Part shown: positions 5,200-10,488 of the stretch, in pieces | Position numbering within the stretch: position 1 is the first letter of the stretch | How the letters are laid out: each line of letters starts with the position of its first letter | Assembly: GCA_902475455.1 (NCBI GenBank) | Contig: CABRZO010000084.1 | Span: 1-10,488 of the forward strand | DNA from: an uncultured Eubacteriales bacterium | GTDB taxonomy: Bacteria > Bacillota > Clostridia > Oscillospirales > Oscillospiraceae | Reading direction: 5' to 3' | Length of the DNA: 10,488 nucleotides | Program-made: the position numbers and the translations under genes | The notes under the pieces: generated by a model | What the model was told of the DNA's origin: nothing | Database searches by the model: none | Seen by the model: the letters and a program-made list of their open reading frames with translations, nothing else

Positions 5200-6585
5200 A
5201 TGGGAATCAAGCAATCACTGCAGTCTTTTGGCATTCGTCAGGCCTTGAGCTATCTGGAAAAAGACCCGGAGGAAAATCTGCCCAAGCTGATGGCCTGGGT
5301 GGACCGGTTTGCCGGCGAGGCGCCCGACAGCTTCCCCAAGCAACGGGAGGTGATCCGCCGGGTTATCAACGACCCTAACGACAACTGGCACAAGTTCATT
5401 GTCAATCTGGTGAAGAACGTGGACAACGAGGTGCTGAAAACCGTGTTCACCAACTTCATTGTCAACGGCAATTTGGTGGGCTGGCAGCGCCAGGAGGAGA
5501 TCCGGCAGAAATACAACTGCAATGTGCCCTGGGCCATCCTGCTGGACCCCACCTCCGCCTGTAACCTCCACTGTGTGGGCTGCTGGGCGGCGGAATACGG
5601 CAATAAGCTGAATCTGACCTTTGACGAGATCGACAACATCATCCTACAGGGCAAGGACATGGGCATTTATATCTACATCTACACCGGCGGCGAGCCCATG
5701 GTCCGGAAAGATGACCTGATTGCCCTGTGCAACAAGCACAACGACTGTGTGTTCCTGTGCTTCACCAATGCCACACTGATCGACGAGGAGTTCGCCGACA
5801 ATATGCTGCGGGTCAAGAACTTTATCCCCGCCATCTCCCTGGAGGGTTTTGAGGAGGCCACCGACGGCCGCCGGGGCCAGGGGGTCTATCAAAAGGTGAT
5901 TCATGCCATGGAGCTGCTGAAGCAGCGGCACCTGCCCTTCGGTATCTCTGCCTGCTACACCAGCGCCAACATGGACTCCATCACCTCCGAGGCCTTTATG
6001 GACAAGATCATCGACCTGGGGGCCTACTTCATCTGGTATTTCCACTACATGCCCGTGGGCAACGACGCAAGTCCCGAGCTGCTGCCCACCCCGGAACAGC
6101 GGGCTTACATCTATCACAAGATCCGGGACGAGTACCGCCATACCAAGCCCATTTTCATGATGGACTTCCAGAACGACGGGGAGTATGTGGGGGGCTGCAT
6201 CGCCGGGGGAAGGCGGTTCCTGCACATCAACGCCAACGGGGACTGCGATCCCTGCGTGTTCATCCACTACTCCGACTCCAATATCCGGGAGAAAACCCTG
6301 CTGGAGGTGTTGACCTCTCCGCTGTTCATGGCCTACCATGACGGCCAGCCCTTCAACCAGAACCACCTGCGGCCCTGTCCCATGCTGGAAAACCCGGAGA
6401 AGATCCGGGAGATCATTGAGCGCACCGGCGCCCACTCCACCGACCTCCAGTCTCCGGAGTCCGTGGAGCACCTGACGGAGAAGACCGAGGCCTATGCCCG
6501 GCGCTGGACCCCCACCGCGGAACAGCTCTGGTCCTACGGCCATGATTGCGCCGCTTGTCAGGAGCACACCAAACAGGGGGCCTGA
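5200..6585 (+). CDS. Radical SAM protein with SPASM-like auxiliary cysteine region
   Basis: Radical SAM enzymes use a [4Fe-4S] cluster to split S-adenosylmethionine and start radical chemistry. This 461-residue protein has an N-terminal region (1-108) without a clear domain, then DPTSACNLHCVGCW carrying the CxxxCxxC cluster motif (C121, C125, C128) and TGGEP (162-166) for SAM binding in a TIM-barrel-like core (about 110-310). The C-terminal part has CIAGGRRFLHINANGDCDPC (C333, C349, C352), C393 (LRPCPM) and C450/C453 (CAAC), resembling a SPASM/twitch auxiliary cluster site. MoaA/SPASM-like proteins modify peptides or cofactors; no precursor peptide is seen nearby, so the substrate is unknown. 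The start MGIKQSLQSF follows GAAGGGAG by 9 bases; the longer upstream extension is unlike protein. It depends on Fe-S assembly, for which nifS-nifU lie just upstream. Confidence 0.9.
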   Translation: MGIKQSLQSFGIRQALSYLEKDPEENLPKLMAWVDRFAGEAPDSFPKQREVIRRVINDPNDNWHKFIVNLVKNVDNEVLKTVFTNFIVNGNLVGWQRQEEIRQKYNCNVPWAILLDPTSACNLHCVGCWAAEYGNKLNLTFDEIDNIILQGKDMGIYIYIYTGGEPMVRKDDLIALCNKHNDCVFLCFTNATLIDEEFADNMLRVKNFIPAISLEGFEEATDGRRGQGVYQKVIHAMELLKQRHLPFGISACYTSANMDSITSEAFMDKIIDLGAYFIWYFHYMPVGNDASPELLPTPEQRAYIYHKIRDEYRHTKPIFMMDFQNDGEYVGGCIAGGRRFLHINANGDCDPCVFIHYSDSNIREKTLLEVLTSPLFMAYHDGQPFNQNHLRPCPMLENPEKIREIIERTGAHSTDLQSPESVEHLTEKTEAYARRWTPTAEQLWSYGHDCAACQEHTKQGA

Positions 6586-6606
6586 CCCCGATTGAACACA
6601 CAAAAA

Positions 6607-6644
6607 CGCCCACCCAGGCTGAGGCCTGGGATGGGCGCTTTTTT
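6607..6644 (+). terminator. Bidirectional terminator between radical SAM and MocR genes
   Basis: CGCCCA...CCAGGC and GCCTGG...TGGGCG form a long stem around a TGAG loop, with AAAAA before and TTTTTT after. It can end both the radical SAM transcript and the convergent MocR transcript (MocR stop at 6671). Confidence 0.9.
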
Positions 6645-6670
6645 GTCCATTCAACGGGTTGAAAGGAAAA

Positions 6671-8095
6671 TTATCTGTCACAATCCAGAACTTCACCGAT
6701 ACAGGAGATGAGCCGCCGGAAGGCCTCCTGGGACCGGTCCGAGGGCAGCCCGGCGTAGTTGACCACAATCACGTGGCTGGCGGTGGGGGCGGTCCGATAG
6801 TACTGGGACAGGCAGGAGATCCGCAGCCCCTGCCGCTGGGCCAGCTGGATCAACTGGGCGTCCTCCAGGGTTCCATGGATCTCCAGCAGGAAGTGGAGCC
6901 CCTCATTTTCCATCCGCACCGAGATGGCACCGGCCACGGGGCTGGCCTTGAGCTGCTGGAGAATGCGGGCCTTTTGGGCCTTGTAGTGGTTGCGCATCCG
7001 ATTCAAATGCTTTTCAAAGTAGCCCTCTTGGATGAACCGGGCCAGAGCCAGCTGCTCAAAGGAGGATACGGTGCAGGCGTAAAAGCCCAGCTTCTGCCGA
7101 AACACCTCCACCAAAGGCCGGGGCAGCACCATGTAGCTGATGCGGATGGTGGAGGCCAGGGTCTTGGAAAAGGTGTTGATATAGATGACCCGATCCGAGG
7201 CGTCGATGCTCTGGAGGGTGGGGATGGGCTTGCCGCTGGTGCGGAATTCGCAGTCGTAATCGTCCTCCAGAATGTAGCGGCCTTGGGCCTTGGCGCACCA
7301 GCCCAGCAATTCATAGCGGCGGCTCACCGGCATGACGATGCCGGTGGGGAAGTGGTGGGAGGGGGAGATGTGGAGTACGTCCACCCCCTGCTGCTCCAGG
7401 GCCTGGGTGCGCACCCCGGCCTCGTCCATGGGGATGGGGACGCAGCGGGCCCCATTGCTCTCATAGATCAGGGCGGGCTTCTGATACCCCGGGTCCTCTA
7501 CTCCGTAGACCTTATCCCGGCCCAGCAGCTGGACCAGCAGCCCGTAGAGGTACTCAGTCCCGGCGCCGATGACGATCTGATCCGACTCCACCGCCATCCC
7601 CCGGAAGTGGTAGAGGTGACCGGCAATGGCCTCCTGGAGCTCCCGGCGGCCCTGGGCCGAGGGGGAGTGCATCAGCTCTTCTCCCTCCTGGCTCAGCACC
7701 TCCCGCAGCAGCTTGGCCCAGGTGGAGAAGGGGAAGTTTTCCGCCGGAATATGGTTGGTCACCAGATCTGCAAACCAGTGCTCCGGCGGGGCGGAAATGG
7801 AGGGGATGGGCTGGGGTTCATACCGGGCCTGGGGCGGGGGCAAAATTCCCGGTTCCAGCTTTTCCACAAAAAAGCCCCGTTTGGGCAGGGAATAGAGATA
7901 GCCCTCCGCCACCAGCTGGGCGTAGGCATTTTCCACCGTGATGACGCTGACCCCCAGATGCTTGGCAAAGGCCCGCTTGCTGGGCAGCTTTTCTCCGGGG
8001 GAGAGCCGGCCGGAGAGGATGTCATCCCGGATACAGCGGTAAAGATATTCGTACAGGCTACACCCGCCGGTGTCCTCAAAGGAATATGTCAGCAT
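6671..8095 (-). CDS. MocR-type regulator: GntR HTH fused to a PLP aminotransferase fold
   Basis: MocR proteins (GabR, PdxR) are dimeric regulators in which an N-terminal GntR winged helix is steered by a C-terminal class I aminotransferase-like domain that binds PLP, often controlling vitamin B6 or amino-acid genes. The protein has 474 residues, standard length. The HTH covers about 14-77: LYRCIRDDILSGRLSPGEKL, PSKRAFAKHLGVSVITVENA, GYLYSLPKRGFFV. The PLP domain (about 110-474) keeps SPSAQGR (144-150), EDPGYQ (200-205), the Asp pair EDDYDCEF (277-284) and the Schiff-base lysine K311 in NTFSKTLA. The start ATG has AAAGGGG 7 bases upstream. It is divergent from the DUF1653-kinase gene with a shared 183-base control region, so it likely controls itself and perhaps that neighbour. 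Whether it is PdxR or another MocR cannot be told; no pdxST is present. Confidence 0.95.
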   Translation of the reverse strand: MLTYSFEDTGGCSLYEYLYRCIRDDILSGRLSPGEKLPSKRAFAKHLGVSVITVENAYAQLVAEGYLYSLPKRGFFVEKLEPGILPPPQARYEPQPIPSISAPPEHWFADLVTNHIPAENFPFSTWAKLLREVLSQEGEELMHSPSAQGRRELQEAIAGHLYHFRGMAVESDQIVIGAGTEYLYGLLVQLLGRDKVYGVEDPGYQKPALIYESNGARCVPIPMDEAGVRTQALEQQGVDVLHISPSHHFPTGIVMPVSRRYELLGWCAKAQGRYILEDDYDCEFRTSGKPIPTLQSIDASDRVIYINTFSKTLASTIRISYMVLPRPLVEVFRQKLGFYACTVSSFEQLALARFIQEGYFEKHLNRMRNHYKAQKARILQQLKASPVAGAISVRMENEGLHFLLEIHGTLEDAQLIQLAQRQGLRISCLSQYYRTAPTASHVIVVNYAGLPSDRSQEAFRRLISCIGEVLDCDR

Positions 8096-8107
8096 GCGTC
8101 TACCCCT

Positions 8108-8163
8108 TTCTGACCTGATTTAAAACAACAGATTGCAAAAAGATAATATGGTCAGAACTGATT
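8108..8163 (-). promoter_or_regulatory. Paired repeats at the MocR promoter, possible operator
   Basis: TTCTGACC (8108-8115) and GGTCAGAA (8150-8157) are perfect 8-bp inverted arms. In addition CTGATT occurs at 8115-8120 and 8158-8163 as a direct repeat 43 bases apart, about four helical turns; the second copy reaches the -10 box. MocR regulators often bind two separated repeats, so autoregulation is plausible but inferred. Confidence 0.35.
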
Positions 8164-8189
8164 ATACTTGTCCCGCCGTTTCTTGTAAA
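8161..8189 (-). promoter_or_regulatory. Promoter of the MocR regulator
   Basis: On the minus strand TTTACA (8184-8189) and a perfect TATAAT (8161-8166) are exactly 17 bases apart. Predicted start is near 8154, leaving a leader of about 58 bases. Confidence 0.75.
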
Positions 8190-8210
8190 GAGGGGCGGGC
8201 CCATTCCGGC

Positions 8211-8239
8211 TTGTGCTTTGGGGCGGCCTGTGTTATCTT
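8211..8239 (+). promoter_or_regulatory. Probable promoter of the DUF1653-kinase gene
   Basis: TTGTGC (8211-8216) and TATCTT (8234-8239) are 17 bases apart, placing the start near 8246 and a leader of about 33 bases before the ATG. It does not overlap the MocR promoter. Confidence 0.5.
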
Positions 8240-8278
8240 TATTTCACCACAGAACTGTTTTGGGAGGATCTTTGGACC

Positions 8279-9007
8279 ATGCGAGAACTGAAGGTGGGCG
8301 GCACCTACCGCCACTTTAAAAATAAACTATACAAGGTGCTGGGCACCGCCATTCACAGCGAGACCGGGGAGATGCTGGTGATCTACCAGCAGCTCTACGG
8401 GGCGGGGGAGGTCTACGCCCGGCCCTATGATATGTTCCTCAGTGAGGTGGACCGGGAAAAATATCCCGATGTGCCCCAGAAATACCGCTTTGAGCCGGTG
8501 TCCGGTGATAACCTGGTGCTGATTGGTATGCCCGGCTGCGGCAAGAGCACCGTAGGGGTGGTGCTGGCTAAAATCCTGGGCTGGGATTTTGTGGACGTGG
8601 ATCTGGTGATCCAGAAGCAGAACGGCCGGCGGCTCCAGGATATCATCCACTCCGAGGGCAACGAGGCCTTTCTGGAGCGGGAGGCAGACGCGGTGGAGAG
8701 CCTGGACTGCGCCCATACCGTCATCGCCACCGGGGGCTCTGCGGTGCTGAATTCCCGGGGGCTGCAAAAGCTGCGGGAGCTGGGGCGGCTGGTCTACCTG
8801 AGCCACCCCTATGAGGAGATCGTCCGCCGGATTCCCAACCTGGCCACCCGGGGCATCACCCTGGCCCCGGGCCAGACCCTGAAAGATCTCTACGACTACC
8901 GTACCCCCATCTATGAGCGGGTGGCGGATCTGACGGTGGATGCCTCCAGCTATACCATCGAGCAGACCGCCCGGGCCATTCAGCGGGCGGCGGGGCTGGA
9001 GGGCTGA
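8279..9007 (+). CDS. aroK: DUF1653 domain fused to shikimate kinase family protein
   Basis: Shikimate kinase phosphorylates shikimate with ATP in the chorismate (aromatic amino-acid) pathway. The protein has 242 residues versus about 170 for a standard AroK because a DUF1653 domain (about 6-72; GTYRHFKNKLYKVLG, HSETGEMLVIYQ, ARPYDMF) precedes the kinase (about 78-240). Kinase motifs are Walker A GMPGCGKST (83-91), the substrate/Mg aspartates in FVDVDLV (D106, D108), ATGGSAV (150-156), lid arginine R191 (ATRGITLAPGQT) and R208 in YRTPIYERVAD. The arginine that normally follows Phe in the GEExFR motif and binds the shikimate carboxylate is leucine here (GNEAFLERE, L132). So substrate identity is less sure than the fold, and the gene symbol is tentative. 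The start chosen (ATG 8279) has GGGAGGA 10 bases upstream; the longer reading overlaps the promoter. Confidence 0.82.
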   Translation: MRELKVGGTYRHFKNKLYKVLGTAIHSETGEMLVIYQQLYGAGEVYARPYDMFLSEVDREKYPDVPQKYRFEPVSGDNLVLIGMPGCGKSTVGVVLAKILGWDFVDVDLVIQKQNGRRLQDIIHSEGNEAFLEREADAVESLDCAHTVIATGGSAVLNSRGLQKLRELGRLVYLSHPYEEIVRRIPNLATRGITLAPGQTLKDLYDYRTPIYERVADLTVDASSYTIEQTARAIQRAAGLEG

Positions 9008-9021
9008 TTTGCTGCAAATTT

Positions 9022-9060
9022 AAACATCCCGGCTCGGGCATGGCCCGGACCGGGATGTTT
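9022..9060 (+). terminator. Bidirectional terminator between kinase and HAD genes
   Basis: An 11-bp perfect outer stem (9022-9032 / 9050-9060) and an inner CGGGC-ATG-GCCCG stem form a long hairpin 14 bases after the kinase stop. It is followed by ATTTTA on the plus strand and TTTAAATTT on the minus strand, so it can end both convergent transcripts. Confidence 0.85.
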
Positions 9061-9070
9061 ATTTTACAAA

Positions 9071-9778
9071 TTAAAGTTGCTTCAGGTAGTCCACCATCTG
9101 CTGGTAGCTGCCGCTGGGACAGGTGACCGGGGTGTTGCCGCGGTTGATGGCGGTGTCGGTGAGCAGCCAGGCGGGAATGCCCGCGGCGGCGGCGGCCTGC
9201 ACATCCTCCTGCACGTCGTTGCCGATCATCAGGCACCGGGAGGGGTCCAGGTGGAACTGGTCCAGAATGTCCCGGTAGTAGGCGGGATTGGGCTTGCAGT
9301 GGCGGGAGTTGGCGTAGTCGGTGACCAGGTCAAAATCCTCCATCTTCAGGCCGATCCAGCTCAGCCGGGTGGCGTCTCCGTTGGCGGGGAAGATGGGGTT
9401 GGTGGCCAGAATCACCTTTTCCGCCTTTTCATGGGCCAGCCGGACCACCTCCCGGGCCAGGGGGGCCGGGGAAGTGGCGGAGCGGGCCTGATGGAATTGG
9501 TTGTCATAAAAGGTGGAGAATTTGGGGATGTCCCTTAAACTCTCCTGGCCCATGATGGTGCCGAAGGTGGACCAAAAGGCGTCGTAGTTGGAGCAGTGGC
9601 CCTGGTTTTTCACCATGGCCTCCACTCCTGCCCATACCGCCTTCACCAGCAGCTTGGAGTCGGTGTAGCCCCATTGGGCGGCGGTGGCGGCCAGGTGGTG
9701 GAAATAGACCTGGGTAAAGTGGTCGTTGTCCATGGGCAGCAGAGTGCCGTCCAGATCGAATAAAATAGCTTGCAGCAT
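9071..9778 (-). CDS. HAD-superfamily hydrolase (phosphatase)
   Basis: HAD phosphatases remove phosphate from small metabolites through an aspartyl-phosphate intermediate. The 235-residue protein shows motif I FDLDGTLL (D8 nucleophile, D10 acid/base), motif II ATN (125-127), motif III lysine K162 in HCKPNP, and motif IV GNDVQED (D188, D192). The insert between motifs I and II (about 15-110) is a helical cap, subfamily I type. The end has AAGIPAWLLTD, typical of phosphoglycolate phosphatase-like members. GAGGA lies 8 bases upstream of the ATG. The substrate cannot be inferred. It is divergent from argF, with separate promoters. Confidence 0.93.
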   Translation of the reverse strand: MLQAILFDLDGTLLPMDNDHFTQVYFHHLAATAAQWGYTDSKLLVKAVWAGVEAMVKNQGHCSNYDAFWSTFGTIMGQESLRDIPKFSTFYDNQFHQARSATSPAPLAREVVRLAHEKAEKVILATNPIFPANGDATRLSWIGLKMEDFDLVTDYANSRHCKPNPAYYRDILDQFHLDPSRCLMIGNDVQEDVQAAAAAGIPAWLLTDTAINRGNTPVTCPSGSYQQMVDYLKQL

Positions 9779-9853
9779 AATGTCATTCCTCTTTTTTAGG
9801 TCCAGCCCCGGGCATGTTGGGCTCCGGCGGCGCAGCCAGACGTAACAGCTACA

Positions 9854-9882
9854 ATTTTATCAGTGGAAAGTAAAAAAGTCAA
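9854..9882 (-). promoter_or_regulatory. Promoter of the HAD hydrolase gene
   Basis: On the minus strand TTGACT (9877-9882) and TAAAAT (9854-9859) are 17 bases apart. The leader would be about 70 bases. Its -35 box lies 10 bases from that of the divergent argF promoter. Confidence 0.7.
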
Positions 9883-9892
9883 ACCCAGCCGC

Positions 9893-9921
9893 TTGCGCTT
9901 TTGTCTGGAAAATGGTATGCT
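9893..9921 (+). promoter_or_regulatory. Promoter of argF
   Basis: TTGCGC (9893-9898) and TATGCT (9916-9921) are 17 bases apart, predicting a start near 9928 and a leader of about 40 bases. No ArgR box was recognised. Confidence 0.6.
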
Positions 9922-9968
9922 GATAGCCAGTGAAACTTGCGGTTTTGCCGCGGAACGGAGGAAACCAT

Positions 9969-10488
9969 ATGGATTTGAAGGGCAGAAATTTGCTCAAGCT
10001 GCTGGACTACACCCCGGAGGAGATCACCTACCTGCTGGATCTGGCGGCGGACCTGAAGGCAAAGAAGAAGGCGGGCGTTGCCCACGACACCCTGCGGGGC
10101 AAAAACGTGGCGCTGCTGTTTGAGAAGGATTCCACCCGAACCCGCTGCGCCTTTGAAGTGGCGGGCTATGACCTGGGGATGCACGTCACCTATCTGGGGC
10201 CCTCCGGTTCCCAGATGGGCAAGAAGGAGTCCATCGCCGACACCGCCCGGGTGCTGGGCCGGATGTACGACGGCATCGAGTACCGGGGCTTCGATCAGAG
10301 CATTGTGGAGGATCTGGCCAAGTATGCCGGGGTGCCGGTCTGGAACGGCCTGACCAACGAGTTCCATCCCACCCAGATCCTGGCGGATTTCCTCACCATC
10401 CGGGAGCACTTCGGCCATCTGAAGGGCATCCACCTCACCTACATGGGGGACGCCCGTTTCAACATGGGCAATTCCCTGATGGTGGGCT
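9969..10488 (+). CDS. argF: Ornithine carbamoyltransferase, N-terminal part (C-terminus off window)
   Basis: This enzyme joins carbamoyl phosphate and ornithine to make citrulline in arginine biosynthesis (or works in reverse in the arginine deiminase route). The first 173 residues are visible. It starts MDLKGRNLLKLLDYTPEEI. The carbamoyl-phosphate loop STRTR is at 55-59, GKKES at 84-88, HPTQ at 133-136, and the start of the second domain is YMGDARFNMGNS (158-169), where many OTCs have GDARNNM. These motifs separate it from aspartate carbamoyltransferase. An AACGGAGGAA ribosome site lies about 5 bases before the ATG. Whether it is anabolic (ArgF) or catabolic (ArcB) is not decided by this part, and the window shows no other arginine gene. 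Confidence 0.95.
   Translation, partial: MDLKGRNLLKLLDYTPEEITYLLDLAADLKAKKKAGVAHDTLRGKNVALLFEKDSTRTRCAFEVAGYDLGMHVTYLGPSGSQMGKKESIADTARVLGRMYDGIEYRGFDQSIVEDLAKYAGVPVWNGLTNEFHPTQILADFLTIREHFGHLKGIHLTYMGDARFNMGNSLMVG

Noticed and set aside
6659..8113. A 484-codon plus-strand reading frame opposite the MocR gene
   Set aside because: It mirrors almost the whole MocR gene and its protein is low-complexity G/L/V/Q-rich without recognisable motifs; MocR has full domain evidence.
1..10488. CRISPR arrays, tRNA/rRNA genes, insertion sequences or phage genes
   Set aside because: No regularly spaced repeats, cloverleaf, transposase motif or terminal inverted repeats were seen on either strand.

Overview
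The window is dense, ordinary bacterial chromosome: eleven genes on both strands, short gaps, near-consensus sigma-A type promoters and hairpin terminators. The GC-rich codon use, strong AGGAGG-type ribosome sites and gene set (clostridial iscR/nifS/nifU, EutS/EutP, a DhaS-like TetR regulator, a MocR regulator, a DUF1653 domain) suggest a high-GC clostridial anaerobe of the Oscillospiraceae type (Flavonifractor/Intestinimonas-like). That placement is inference; there is no rRNA marker. No tRNA, CRISPR array, insertion sequence or phage gene was found.

Layout, left to right. (1) 1-936, minus: the N-terminal part of a Nudix hydrolase that runs off the left edge, with its promoter and a hairpin leader, then a small heat-shock protein. 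(2) 999-1881, minus: a two-gene eutS-eutP operon encoding a microcompartment shell protein and its small GTPase partner, with promoter and terminator and no other microcompartment gene in view. (3) 2014-4257, plus: iscR, then nifS-nifU behind a separate promoter that lies inside a 56-bp symmetric operator. This is the iron-sulfur cluster assembly module. (4) 4300-6644, plus: a TetR/DhaS-like regulator, a strong terminator, then a radical SAM enzyme with extra cysteine sites and a structured 5' leader. (5) 6671-8095, minus: a MocR-type (GntR-aminotransferase) regulator. It is divergent from (6) 8279-9007, plus: a DUF1653-shikimate kinase family fusion. (7) 9071-9778, minus: a HAD phosphatase, divergent from (8) 9969-10488, plus: the start of ornithine carbamoyltransferase, which runs off the right edge.

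How the genes fit together: IscR probably senses cluster status and controls nifS-nifU, whose product would be needed by the radical SAM enzyme. The EutS-like shell protein opposite iscR carries a four-cysteine C-terminus that looks metal-binding, which makes the orphan EutS/EutP pair beside the iron-sulfur module the most interesting point. No clearly new multi-gene system was identified. The best leads are the cysteine-bearing orphan EutS, the nested operator of nifS, the DUF1653-kinase fusion with a changed substrate residue, and the radical SAM leader.
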